Assembly (NCBI GenBank): GCA_004335635.1
Contig: QAXH01002625.1
Span: 14,711 to 45,240 of the forward strand
From: Chloromonas sp. AAM2
Taxonomy: Eukaryota; Chlorophyta; Chlorophyceae; Chlamydomonadales; Chlamydomonadaceae
DNA length: 30,530 nt
Direction: 5' to 3'
The notes under the pieces are model-generated. The model saw only the letters and a program-made list of their open reading frames with translations. It was not told the DNA's origin and did no database searches. The translations under genes were made by a program, and so were the position numbers. The number at the start of each line of letters is the position of its first letter. Position 1 is the stretch's first letter. Positions 18,801-29,453 of this stretch are shown here, piece after piece.

Positions 18801-21800
18801 TGTACGTGTGACTTGTTCGACGCACCTTAGAAAGGGGGCGGAGTGCAGAGCACGAGATAGGGAGATCAGCATACCAGGGGCACTTCCTTGCAACTCCCTT
18901 GCTTGCTTGAGCTAGCAGGCTAGCTCGTTAGCAGCTGGCAATGTGTATGAAGGTCACTGAGTAACATGTCGTTTGAGCGACCACTGTTGCTGCACTGCAG
19001 TTGGAGCAGCTGGACAGCAAGGTCACAGATCTGTCTGCCGCATCAGAGCAGGGTGCAGCAAAGGACGACTCCCAGCTGCAAGAACGCATTCAGGAACTGG
19101 CAGCGCAAGTTGAAGCTGCAGCGGCAACAGCTACAGCTGCGGAGGCTGCAGCAACGAACCTGGCAGCTGAGGCCGCGGCAGCAACTCGGGCAGCGGCGGA
19201 AGCATCTGCTGCTGCAGCAAAGGCAGCTGCTGAGGCTGCTGAGGCAAAGGCAGCAGCAATGGCTCAGGCTGCACAGGCGCCATCTGAGATTGCGTCTGCT
19301 GCGCCGCCAGCAACAGTGGATCTGACTGGCGTGCAAGCACGTTGTGCGGCAGCGGAGCAGCACCTGACAGACCTATCATTAAAGGTATGGCTGTGGGCAT
19401 GTGTCACTTCAGACGCGCCAGCTTATGGAGTGGCCGGTTGTTGCATGTTCTCCAGCCGTGTGCGGTGGCACGGCCAGTGCGCCCTTTTCTTCTGCTGCCA
19501 TCCTAGTGCATGTTGCTCCAGCCGTGTGATATTAGGATGAAGGATCCAAAGTCTGGTGTTCCGACTGCTTGCGCCCTGTGCAGGTTCAGTCGCTTGAGGA
19601 GTCCCTCACCGCAACCGCAGCAGGCCTGGCATCAGTGCAAGACAACCCACCAGCCGTTGCACAAGTGTCAAACCCGGCTGACGACGCAAGATGGACCGAC
19701 CTGGTCAGCCGGATTGAGGAGACTGAAGGCCAGGTTAAGAGGCTGGCAGAGCCCAGGCCCACATCAGCGGCTGCCCCGCCCAGTTCCAAGTCTTTTGCCG
19801 CCCTGAAGGAAGAAGTAGCGGAGTTGGATGTGATGCGGGGCCAGCTCAAGGTGGTGCAGTCCCAGGTCGGTCAGCTGGCAGGCCAGCTGGTGGATGTCCA
19901 AGGGGCAGTGGGGCGGGCAGATGCCTCCGCCACCACAGCCAACAGCCAGGCAGCTGCTGCACGGGCAGCAGCAGCGGAAGCCATACAAATGGCATCTGAA
20001 GCAGCGCCCGCAGCGCCGGCTGGAGTGTCTCAGGCTGAGCTGGATGCTAGGCTGGCTGCACTGTCCCAGGAGATGACAGAACGGTTGAGTGCAGGGGCTT
20101 CTGCTGCCCAGGCACAGGCAGGGCAGGCAGCAGCTACGGCCAGCCAGGCAGCGGCAGCTGTTTCACAATTAGAGCTGACGGTGAAGGCGCTGGAGACTGC
20201 TAGCCAGACTGCTACGGCAGGCAGTGGTGGAGCTGGCGACCAGGAGCAGTTGAAGCTGCTCCAGGCAGCCGTGGTGCAGGCAGGCACAAAGCTGGCCGAA
20301 CTTGAGAATGGCATGCAAGCGCTGGCATCAGCAGCATTGGACTCTGCACGGCGTGCACAATCGGCAGCACCGACAGACACACCACCGGCCGATGTCACAA
20401 CAGCACTGGCTGCAAGGTTGGCGGCAGTCGAGGCCAGCGTGGCTACACTTAACACAAAGCAGGCAGAAGCTGCTAATAATGTGCTTCGGTCTGTGACCAT
20501 GGCTGTGACAGAGGACGGCGGGCCGGACAGCGCCGACATGCATTCACGGGGGGCGTCGAGGGACGGTGGGGCGCACGCCAGCAGGCGGGATCACGACGCG
20601 CTGCGCATCAAGGTCACGCAAATGGGCACCACGCTGCAAGACCTGCAGCACAAGATATCCAACCTGCAGTCAGGCGGTGGCGCAGGCGGTGTGGGGCATC
20701 AACCCCCGCCGTCACCCGGGCCAGGCGGGGCGGCTACTGTGGGCGCTCTCCAGGTTGCGCAGATGCAGGTGGTGCAGCAGCTAGCAATGATGCAAGGCAC
20801 GCTGCAACAGCTGGGCAGCAAGGTGTCCAACTTGGAGACAAAGGCAGCGGTGGGCACGGGTGCTGGCACGGCTGCAGAGGTCATGCAGCAGGCCACAGCA
20901 TCCCAGATGTCGCTTCTACAGGGCGCTATAGTGCAACTTAGCGGGGAGGTCAACTCGATCAAGCTAGCAGTGCCACAGGTGCGTTTGTTGCAACCAGGGG
21001 AGCAAGGTTTCGTGCCGGCATGGCTGGTAATCTTATCAACCCACTGACTTCACATGGATGTCTGACCAGCCTGATGACAGGCTGGCGGTCAACTGCAAAC
21101 CGCATGCCTTACCCTGTCCGTCCTTGACACTGTTTGCTTGTTGTTGTCGCACTTCTGCACAGCTCGTGTCGAGCATCAAGGGCGCAACGGGTGGGACGGA
21201 CGCGGCCGCCCTGACGGCTGCCGTGGCCTCAGGCCAGTACGGGCCCGTGCTTGGTGCCATTGCGGAGGAATTGCAGCGCTGCTCTGTCCGAGCTGGCAAC
21301 ATTGAATCGGACGTCCGGATAAGTCTCACGTCGTAAGTGTTCAAGGCCAACTGCGGGTCGTGAGCCGCGCGTGCTCTTGCAGCTGACACCAAAAAAACAA
21401 AGGACGTACACAGCCAAGAACTATGATTGATGATCCAGTGATTGAATTGCCTGCCAGGAGAAGTGAGCAGGTCTTCCGTTTATGAAGATAAGTAAACAAA
21501 TGTTGTATGTTGGACACACAGGCTCGCTAAGGCGTCTGATGTGTCCCAGCTTGAGCTTGTGCTGGGGGCGCGCACCGAGCGGTTGGAGGAGGCCGTGGAG
21601 GACCTGCGCAATGCCATCCGCAATGTGACGGAGGGCCACTGCGGCATCGGTGCCAATGCCCAGGGATTCAACCGCATAGGCACAGCGGCAAACCGCATGA
21701 CGAGCGCAGTAGGCGGAATGCCCGCTCCATCCACAGGCGATGTGACGCCGGCTGGTGGGGGTGCGCATCGCTTTGCCACCTGGGACGCGCTGAAGCACGC

Positions 21801-22529
21801 CGAGGCCATGCTCATCAAGACGCAGCAACAGGCCAAGTAGGTGTTGGCACGTCCAGGACGTGTTGGGCGTTCGTGTTAGTGTGTTGTTACATGATAATTT
21901 GTAGCGTGTGAAATGTTGGCAGCGGTAGCCTGACGCAGCTTTGCTGCCTGACGCTGCAGGGAGGAGATCACCAAGCTAGTCAACTCAATGGGCGACCTCA
22001 ACTCCAAGATCAGTGGTAGTGAGGACAAACTCATCCAGCGGCTCGATGTCAAGGAGAAGGTGCGTGAACCCTGGCGCTTTTGCGTGGTCTGGGGACAAGC
22101 ATGAGAGTGTCTAAGCCTTACACTATCCTACGACTACCTTTGCTTACATTCGTCCTTCACAGTTATTTTCAGTGAAGCACACGACTACAATGAAAAAATG
22201 GTCAATGACAGCAAACTACAAACACAATGACAGCGAGCTGCTCAGGTTGCAAGGATGTTCTTGTATGGGCAGTAGGGGTGTGAAAAGGCAAGGGCAAGCA
22301 ACCATCATTTGCATCATGTGTTCGGCAAAACAGACCGACACCGTACTTGTCCTTGCCATCGCAGATCCTCATGCGCATGGCCAAGGAGGTCGACGAGGTC
22401 AAAACAACCGTGGAGGGACTCGTCGCGAAGGTGAACGCTCCGCCACCCGGCCCAGCAAACCAAGCAGGCCGCGCGGCAGCGGTGGCCTCCCGCACCAAGT
22501 CGCACCGATACAACATGTTCGACGACTAG
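14506..22529 (+). CDS. p25-alpha/TPPP-domain protein with long Ala-rich coiled coil
   Basis: Twelve exons keep frame: 14506-14958, 15275-15421, 15964-16944, 17203-17709, 17926-18129, 18339-18755, 19001-19384, 19584-20978, 21163-21332, 21522-21836, 21960-22059, 22365-22529 (1746 codons with TAG). Residues 78-150 resemble a degenerate EF-hand pair (LFRAYDLMGRGWLS at 84-97). Residues about 175-295 match the p25-alpha/TPPP domain: VFSAYCRYAAGTSRMLMAQ, MNAQQLMRLCQDLELL, STVDVVFAKCK and RRLNYTQWLRALAAL. TPPP family proteins bind and bundle microtubules. Residues 300-500 are low-complexity. From about 525 to 1700 the chain is predicted helical coiled coil with Ala-rich blocks (many AAAEA repeats in exons 6-8). 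The C-terminus is HRYNMFDD. A cytoskeletal or ciliary scaffold role is inferred. An assembly gap lies in intron 2, so an extra small exon there cannot be excluded. I do not know a named orthologue of this architecture. Confidence 0.85.
15826..15856 (+). repeat. (GT)n microsatellite bordering an assembly gap
   Basis: An uninterrupted run of about 15 GT dinucleotides in intron 2 of the p25-alpha gene ends at the first unknown base. The sequence after the gap begins GTGTTCAG, so the microsatellite probably continues through it. Confidence 0.95.
15857..15955. other. Assembly gap of 99 unknown bases
   Basis: A run of N fills 15857-15955 in intron 2 of the p25-alpha gene, directly after a GT microsatellite and eight bases before the acceptor CAG of exon 3. 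The true length is unknown. The flanking exons join in frame without it. Confidence 1.
22249..22333 (+). repeat. Dispersed repeat, copy 2 (see 5084-5177)
   Basis: This copy lies in the last intron (22060-22364) of the p25-alpha gene, shortly before the acceptor of the final exon. It matches the intergenic copy over most of its length in the same orientation. Confidence 0.7.
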
Positions 22530-23302
22530 CACGCGCACGTGCCAAGCGCTGTCAATCCGAACTGAGCGATTTCCAAGCTGAGAGAAGGAATCCAGGCCGA
22601 CGGCATTGCTAGTTCGCGATGTGCACAAATGGCAAAAGGCGAGGGCAGCGGTACTGCGCAGTACAGGAACGCCTGCACCACTTCTTGTGCACTGCCGCAA
22701 GCATTGGCATGTGGACCTTCTATCGACAACAGGCCATTGCGTAGTGTTAGGCATGGCGCGGTTGCCATCTGCGTTTCATTATGAACTTCTAATCTTATTC
22801 CTGATACGCTTTTGCTCCCCGTTTTGTTTGCTTTGTATTCAGCAAGTATTTATTGGACGTGCTTTCTGTATGCAAGCAACGCAGCCAACTGTGAGCTGAG
22901 GGTTGAATGTCTTGTCATAGCATGTGACCTGAGCTGGATGCCACCACAGCCAATGTCGGCCAGAATCTTCATGGAAGCTCGACACAGTGCTGTTGAATGA
23001 TTTGTCTCCCAGCGTACTGTCACAGGCACCAGCCACCTGCATCACACTGCTATACATACAGGCACGCCAGCTGTACAACATGAAACACAATCACGCTCGT
23101 AACGCGCTGACTGACAAAGCCTTTTTGATGGCCAACAGCACACTTCATATAAGAAATCAAGGGCAAGAGGTCATGTACAGATTTATGCACAGATTCAAAG
23201 GCAAAGCTGAAGGGTTCTTTATGGTGTGCACTCCCTCCTATCCTACGACTTGAGGTGAACCTTGCTGCACGTGCGGATAATAAGTAATAAGCTAACTTGC
23301 TA
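22530..23302. other. Convergent intergenic region after the p25-alpha gene
   Basis: This region holds the p25-alpha gene 3' UTR and the space to gene 4 on the opposite strand. I see no coding exon with splice support. No clear TGTAA polyadenylation signal, the usual volvocine form, is evident close to the stop codon. Confidence 0.45.
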
Positions 23303-23392
23303 CTAACCTGCAAAGCCATTGTCTTCACTGAAGGCGTTTAGCAGCTGGGCTGTCATCTTGCCGTCGCTCTGCTCAACCTTCCCGCTCTCAGA
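23303..23392 (-). CDS. Candidate last exon of gene 4
   Basis: On the minus strand, after TGTTGTAG at 23400-23393, thirty codons read a coding-like peptide (contains KVEQSDGKMTAQLLNAFSED) ending NGFAG and TAG at 23303. It lies downstream of gene 4 in the same orientation. Its phase does not fit directly to the exon ending at 24337, which leaves two bases over, so at least one more exon would be needed between them. Alternatively it is unrelated. Confidence 0.3.
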   Translation of the reverse strand, partial: SESGKVEQSDGKMTAQLLNAFSEDNGFAG

Positions 23393-23507
23393 CTACAACA
23401 TATGTCGCAATGTCAGTCACATGTGGCTTGTTGCCACTGCCATAGCAGGGCCTTGGGAGATGCCGTTCCAGGCCCTTGTGTCTGGCTGACAGCATCAGGT
23501 TTAATGG

Positions 23508-23588
23508 ATGTTGTGCCAGTACAACCCCTCGGTGGGTGGCAGGGCCTACATACCCCTGCCCAAGGAGCTAGCGGCCACGGCTTACTGT
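23508..23588 (+). other. Possible Maverick/Polinton-like protein fragment
   Basis: A plus-strand stretch reads CQYNPSVGGRAYIPLPKELA. From memory this resembles the motif YNPLxGxSYIPLPxxLxxKKAI found in uncharacterised proteins next to DNA polymerase B genes of Maverick/Polinton-like elements. The resemblance stops after about 25 residues and the frame closes soon after. If right, it is a relic inside or beside gene 4; if wrong, it is chance. Confidence 0.25.
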
Positions 23589-24336
23589 ACACTGCTTATA
23601 CATGATTTCAGCACAACATACCGACGACAGAGATCCGATATGCGAGCAAACACGAAAATCAACAGGCAAACGCTGCCAATACGTCACAGAAGCACATGGA
23701 AACCCAGGACAATCTAGACATGCAAACACAGTCCGCTCCTCAAGCCTTGTGAGTGTCTTCGTCGTCCAACCTGCACAGCAACCAGCGGGAAGTCGCGTTT
23801 AAAAATGCACATTATTCAGCAGACCAGTGCACGCATGAGTGCTTACCTGTGCGTTGAGGCTGATGGACTTGCAGTGGGTGGAGTTGGCTTGATTCAAGCA
23901 AATGACATTGGAAAGGGCAGACTAAAAATGACTTTAGGTGTCTCAGTGGTGCCTACTGCTAGTGATGCAGTTGAACAGTTGCAACAGATGGTCTGCTTTC
24001 AATTTCTGAGCTCAGCTTGCCAAACCTGAACAACATGCGCGTCTGACAAATGCACTTGTACTCAAGGGAGCCTGTTGTGCACCAGTTTAGTGGACTGATG
24101 GCGTCCTGGATGCTTCCAACAGCGTGCATGAACAGGCACGTCAGTCGCGTGACCAGCGGCCCCGGCTGGAACGGCAAGATACCAGATTGGTCTACCAGCC
24201 ACACGTCGGAGGCACGGAATCAGTCTACCTGCTTACACCCCAATCTAGCAATTTGAGTCTCGCCCACTTCACGAGGCTTGGTAAGCTTGCTTCGGCGTTG
24301 CATTGAACCTGTTTGCATCCACCCGTGAGCACTTAC

Positions 24337-26544
24337 GTGAACTTGGCCATGTGTTGCTGCTCTGTGTCCGCCTCCGCTTGAGGGTCCTGCGAGCTGTCGG
24401 GCAGCGGCGCGGCGTCAGACGGAACCCTGGCGGCGACCGGTGGCGTGCTCGCTGCGTGCATGGACACAGGCAGCCGGTGCAGCGCACTCAGGCTGTCGAG
24501 CGTTTCCAAGCCATCCTCCTCATCACCGGGGTGCGCTGCGGGCTGCTGAGCAGTCATGGAGTTTGTGTGGGACGCTGTCTGGCTGGTCTTGGACCCGCTG
24601 TCGTAGCGGTAAGCGGGCGGTGGGAAGTTGGGCATGGGCTTGTCCTGTTGAGGCGCGGCGCCACCCTTGCCGGCGGCAGGTAGCCACTGGTCCTTGAGGG
24701 ACTGGCCCAGCCAACTAAAGGTGGAGCTGGCCTTGGTACTGAGGCATCAAACACACAGACAGGCACACATGCTGTCAACACACACCTGTAATCCAGTGCT
24801 GACGAACTGGTCAAACAGCAAGAAGGGACCAGAGCAGAGCGGGAAAGCTGACAACACACCAGTTACTTATGTCAACAACTGGACAAACTCCCTGCACTCC
24901 CTGCACTCACAATCCGGCCGTCACGTTAGCGGTGAGACCCGAGGGGTTGGCGGCAGTGGCCTCTGCTGCGCCCGCTTCAGCGCCCTCTGCCCCAGGAGCG
25001 TTGGCAGGTGCGGCACCGCGTATGCGCCCGAGTATGTTGTGCCGCTGGTCCAGCGCCTCAAGCTGTGCATGCAGGCACACATGGACACATGTCATGCCGC
25101 GACTTGATACGAGTGGAGACGTGTGGGCATCAGAGCGTGCCAGCAACCAGGTGTCAGCTGCTTGCCAACGAACTGTGTGCTTGACACATGCATCAACTGT
25201 CCCTTTTGTATGGCATGACCATACATGTCACTGTGACACTACGACATGTCACATGTCACTAGAAGAGTACGAGTCTCATTAGTACGATTCTGCTTGCCAT
25301 TGAAAGCATCCCATACGTGCATGTCAGGCTGCTAATGCTGGTTTCAAAGCAACGCTAGTGAGTACTGGTGGCAGGAGCGATCAAAAGCCCATGATTAGTG
25401 TCTTAGTGAACGTCTAATGCATCAGACCTGTGCAGTGTGCTCCCTGACCTGTCGCTGAATGCCACCGCTGGCCTTGCTGGCCGTTGCGCTGAGTGAATTG
25501 AACGCGCCCCTTGACCCCGCTGCGACCTGCACACACATGCACCAGGGAGCAGACACACTTGAGCTGCCGCCGCCTTCATTGCAAAGCTCGCATCCCCACA
25601 AGACGCAAGACCAGACAACTCTAATCGGTTTGCGATCTGTTTTGAGTTCTAAGGTGCGAATAATAAGTTAGATCCTGTTTACAAGGTACAACATGAGACG
25701 TGTTACGACTGCCTCAACCTGTCCACCTTTTATCCTAGACACAGTGGCTCGGTGCTGCACACACCTTGTCCGCTGCCCGTTGCGTGGCCAGTACTGATGT
25801 CAATCCCCAGGAGAAATCCTCTTGAACCTGAGAATTCAATCACCTGCCAATCATTTTGTTGCTGCATACCGGTGGGTGCAGGACGGGTGGGCCCTCTGAA
25901 TCCCTTGACGCTAGTGCTATGAGGTTTCGTCTAGGCTGATGTAATTCAATCATGCAATGGTCTCCAATGATATGCGTAGTGTCGATGCGTACCCGCTAGA
26001 CTGATGTAATCCTCTTGCACCATGCAGGCTTGCACGCCACAGAGGTTTGGGCATGCCAGGCTGCACTAACGTTCCTCCACTCAATATGGCATGCAGCAAG
26101 CCTTCCGGCTGTCCGGCTGCCTGAACGGGCGCGTGCACAACCGTGAACTGTACTCATCCCGATGTTGCACCGCACCTCTGATACTGAGTGTGCTGCGTCA
26201 AACTGGAGGCACTCATTCAGCCAGGCCTCCAAAGCTTCTGCTGAAGGCGCATCCCACAGGCTGACTGAGATTTCAGAGCCAGTTGGCAGCACCTGGCAAA
26301 TGACAAAACACAATCAATGTCAATACGAGCTGGAAACATGCAGCTTTGCTGTAGAGCATGGGTAGCATGTGAAGTCCTGGCTTTGCATGCACCTGCACTA
26401 GGGTTCATGGAGCCCACTTTCACAACACGCACCACACGACAACGCAAATCGGGAGGAATGGACGACCGCTTGATGTTATCCAAGAGCATGATCATCGTGA
26501 GGGGCACCTGCGCCGTTTCAGCGAGCATTGTTGGCGAAGCTAAG
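24337..26544 (-). CDS. Unrecognised conserved-looking helical protein (gene 4)
   Basis: Minus-strand exons: about 26544-26418 (5' border unsure; 26555 is another choice), 26292-26176, 25827-25765, 25526-25449, 25062-24911, 24738-24337. From 26292 onward all junctions keep frame with GT-AG sites; the first join uses donor GTGGGC after GTTGTGAAA. The first exons contain LTMIMLLDNIKRSSIPPDLR, then GSEISVSLWDAPSAEALEAW, then VQEDFSWGLTSVLATQRAAD. A helical Ala/Ser-rich stretch follows (AFNSLSATASKASGGIQRQ; LEALDQRHNILGRIR), then a Trp-containing motif FSWLGQSLKDQWLP and a Pro/Ser/Asp/Gln-rich tail. The exon at 24337 ends with donor GTAAGT, so coding continues left, perhaps to 23303. More 5' exons are likely to the right. 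The helical C-terminal layout loosely recalls plant BPA1-type proteins, but I do not assign a family. No signal peptide is visible in the part seen. Confidence 0.6.
25880..25941 (+). repeat. 62-bp dispersed repeat, copy A (intron of gene 4)
   Basis: Sixty-two bases starting AGGACGGGTGGGC and ending CTAGGCTGATG match 28924-28985 at 51 of 62 positions by my count, same orientation, no indel. Copy A lies in the gene 4 intron 26175-25828. Confidence 0.8.
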
Positions 26545-26555
26545 CTGCAGTGAAT

Positions 26556-27900
26556 CTTCAATACATAGCACAGAAGTGCTCACACCTTTGCCGTCACCAC
26601 TTCCACGTTATGAGTTGCGAGATAGAGAGGCATAGGTGTTGTGTTGCTGGTAGGTTGCTGGTCACTGCCGCTTAACGCAATGCCGCGACACGACACAACT
26701 TCGCGGGCTGGTGCACAGACAGTTCTTACTACTGGGCTCTGAGATACAACGTTATAAACGACGAGGAGGCCAAGTAACGGTGGAACGGTGAGGAAGGTGG
26801 CGATCTGATCAACGTGCAGGCTGTCATGCGTTATAACAACAGTCAACCTGCTGCAATATTGGAGCGAGTAAGTTCACCTTCTGCACGACGCAAGTGTACC
26901 AGCACATGTAGCGAGTTGCACTGGCGTTACGAGGTGCTAGCTACAGTGACATGCCTTATTTCGATCGTCCCAGTATCCAATCGTCCTATGGGGTTGAACT
27001 GCAAGAGGACTGATGGGTCTGTTAACCACCAAAATTGCGTCCATAGCAGTCATGGCCATGTCCAAGTCATTGCCCAACTCAAAGCGTAGTGACTTGTTTC
27101 TCGCAAGCGCATTGTGCCTCTACAAGCCTAGCAGTGGCAACGTGGATGGCTACCAGACCTCTCAGGTTCTCATCGCTTGCGCAAGGGCAGCAGCATGTTG
27201 CAGATGCCTAATGGTGTGGCACACGGGACCAGGGACTCCACGCTTGCGCCACCAAAGGGTGTGCATAGAGGCTACTGCCGCGTTATTAGCTACTTCATAT
27301 GTGCCACTACGTTTGGCGTGCCTGCACCCTTCTGTGAGGTCATGCCTGCGTTGGGCCAGATCTTTGCAGGTCCTAGTGACGGGGTCAATGTCAAAGACCA
27401 AGTCAACCAACTACCTCGAGTCGTGGCCCCCTCACAGACATACCCCAAATCAACCAACCAACAATTACGACCTGGCATGCAACCTCACAGGCAGAATTGA
27501 GCTGTCTGCACAGCAAGCGCTTGATGTATGAATGAAGCGACTTTTTCACAGGCGGCTTTTACAGGTACATGGTCAGCACCTGCCAAAGCTAGTCCAACTA
27601 GCTTAAAGAACGTAATATGAATTCAATCCTGCCAACCAAAGATGATGAATTGCTTTGTCACAATGCGCCTGTATTCAGAGAGCCGCATGCATTAGATGGA
27701 CCAGCACATACACATTAACACGCTTTGCTCACCAGTCCAAGAAGAGAAATCCAGGACTACTATCAACATCTGTTGCTTTGTCGCTTGTCAGAATAAATAC
27801 ATGCGCACTTTGGCCGGGCTAAAGCCAACTTACCTTATGACTTGCTGCGTCATCGTCATACTTCCCTTGTACCAACTAGCGACCACACATTCTAATGATA
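26556..27900 (-). other. Region with candidate 5' exons of gene 4
   Basis: Several minus-strand stretches look coding but cannot be joined with certainty. They are a possible start at about 27872 (MTMTQQVIR before GTAAGT), 27403-27329 (contains VFDIDPVTRTCKDLAQRRHD before GTGCAG), 27092-27030 (SLRFELGNDLDMAMTAMDAI) and about 26700-26585 (contains PLYLATHNVEVVTAK before GTGTGA). They lie between the stop of the PRXL2-like gene and gene 4 in the same orientation, so they may be its upstream exons. Confidence 0.35.
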
Positions 27901-27943
27901 CAAAGTGACAGCCTCGCTGCACGCCCTGGACATGTACATGGCA

Positions 27944-29453
27944 TCACTGTGCTGCCACCTCCTGCACTTGTGGCTGCTCCGCCCCTGATGGCGTTGCTGC
28001 CGCCTGGGGTGGCTGCGCCTTGCCTGATGCCACCGCCGCCGCCTCCTCAGCCGCCTCCATCACATGGGTGTGGTCTGGGTGCTGGCCGAGAGTCCGCTCG
28101 GCGTGCACAAAATATGGGCCGGTGCCCTGCGCGCCCACGACCAGGCAGCCGCCCATGATCAGCCCCTCGCCCACAACATTGTGGTTGGAAACCTCCTTGC
28201 GGGCCTGCAGTAAGTCACAGGAAGAGGAAGGGGAAATGCATGAGCAAAATAGGTATGCATGGGCAATGCGTGTGTGCTTGGACTGCTATGCTGCTTATTC
28301 TTAACGCTGCCTTTCCAAAGAGCAGGGTAGTCTGGAATATGATGCCCACTGTGACCCAGAGCTAGCATGTGTAAATTCAGTAGCATTGACCACTGGTACA
28401 CATCCTGACAGGCTGGCCACACTGCCGGGAGTGCAGGCGATTCTCACCTCCTTGATACGTTTCCACACAGCGCCAAAGGGGTTGAGTAGGCCCACCACCG
28501 AGCCGTGCAGCAGCTGCCCGCCGTTGATTGCCTTGTAGAAGGCCTTGGTGGTGTCGTGGTACACGGGGCCCCCCCAGAACTCTGGGGCAAAGGCGGCAAT
28601 CTGCGGAGTGCGAGAGATATGAAGATGGTGATCAGATACTACTGCAGGCTCGAGGGGGTGAAATACCATCATAGGTCCGAGCAGTACTAGTACAGTGCAA
28701 TAAGGATCAGCAACGAGGCAAGTCTGAGAAGCTTCAATAAGTAGGTTGGTGAACAGATGCTGAACAGATGCTGAACTGAATAGGCGAGGCAAGAGGTAAG
28801 GCTGACAGGCAATTGAGGACAAAGACTGGACAACCACCAAGCTTACTACATTACTTAAAGATTGCATTACTTGATGCATTGAGACAAGCTCAAAGCCTAC
28901 ACTGGCTATGAAAAAACAGTGGTAGGACAGGTGGGCTCTCTGAATCCCTTTTGCACAGTGCTATGCGGTTCCGGCTAGGCTGATGCTAGGCTGTAAGGCA
29001 GGCTATTCATGCTGTCCACTGACCTCTTGATCGCGCCACTCATGAACCACAGCCACCATGTTGACGCCAAGTGCTTGGGCCCGCTCGTGCAGGGCCCATA
29101 GCTTCTTCGCCTCGGCACGGCATAGAACTGCATGGATATGCAGGCACCACAGTGACAATGTTAGAAAGAAGGTGGCAAAGCTCCAGCTACACCTTATGCG
29201 AAGGCAGACTGCTGAACAACATTGCTGTGATGTGCTCACAAGCACTGTTGTAGCGGACACACGCATCATCTTCACGTTTATTGCTCCGGCTGGTGAGTGG
29301 CTGTGGGTGTTTGGCATCACCACCGTGGCATCACCTACCGCATCCAGGTCTGCGAACGATCATCACAATTGCGGGCGCGGATTCCCAGAGCTTGCCCGCA
29401 GGCATCTCGGTGCCATCAGCGGACTTCACAATAGCCTGGGACAATGACTCCAT
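27944..29453 (-). CDS. Peroxiredoxin-like 2 (PRXL2, AhpC/TSA-like) protein
   Basis: Four minus-strand exons keep frame: 29453-29339, 29127-29024, 28600-28448, 28204-27944 (211 codons with TGA). The protein has a thioredoxin-like fold of the PRXL2/FAM213 group. The redox motif RRPGCVLC has cysteines 38 and 41, split by intron 1. Then come ALGVNMVAVVHEW, the family block FWGGPVYHDTTKAFYKA, LLNPFGAVWKRIKE, and GEGLIMGGCLVVG near the C-terminus. The last 35 residues are Ala/Gln/Pro-rich. Family members reduce peroxides or use the CxxC pair as a thiol redox switch; the substrate here is unknown. The start at 29453 (CCCCAAATGGAG) gives a length typical of cytosolic forms. The frame stays open upstream, so an unplaced first exon with a targeting peptide is possible. 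Confidence 0.85.
28924..28985 (+). repeat. 62-bp dispersed repeat, copy B (intron of PRXL2-like gene)
   Basis: The partner of the copy at 25880-25941; it lies in intron 2 (29023-28601) of the PRXL2-like gene. Both copies have the same orientation and length. Confidence 0.8.

Noticed and set aside
19063..19300. Alanine-codon repeats as a possible repeat expansion
   Set aside because: The codons vary (GCA, GCT, GCG, GCC), so this is protein-level Ala richness and not a DNA repeat.
20030..20539. Minus-strand Ser/Ala-rich open frame
   Set aside because: It is the antisense of the Ala-rich coiled-coil exon 8, where biased codons keep other frames open.
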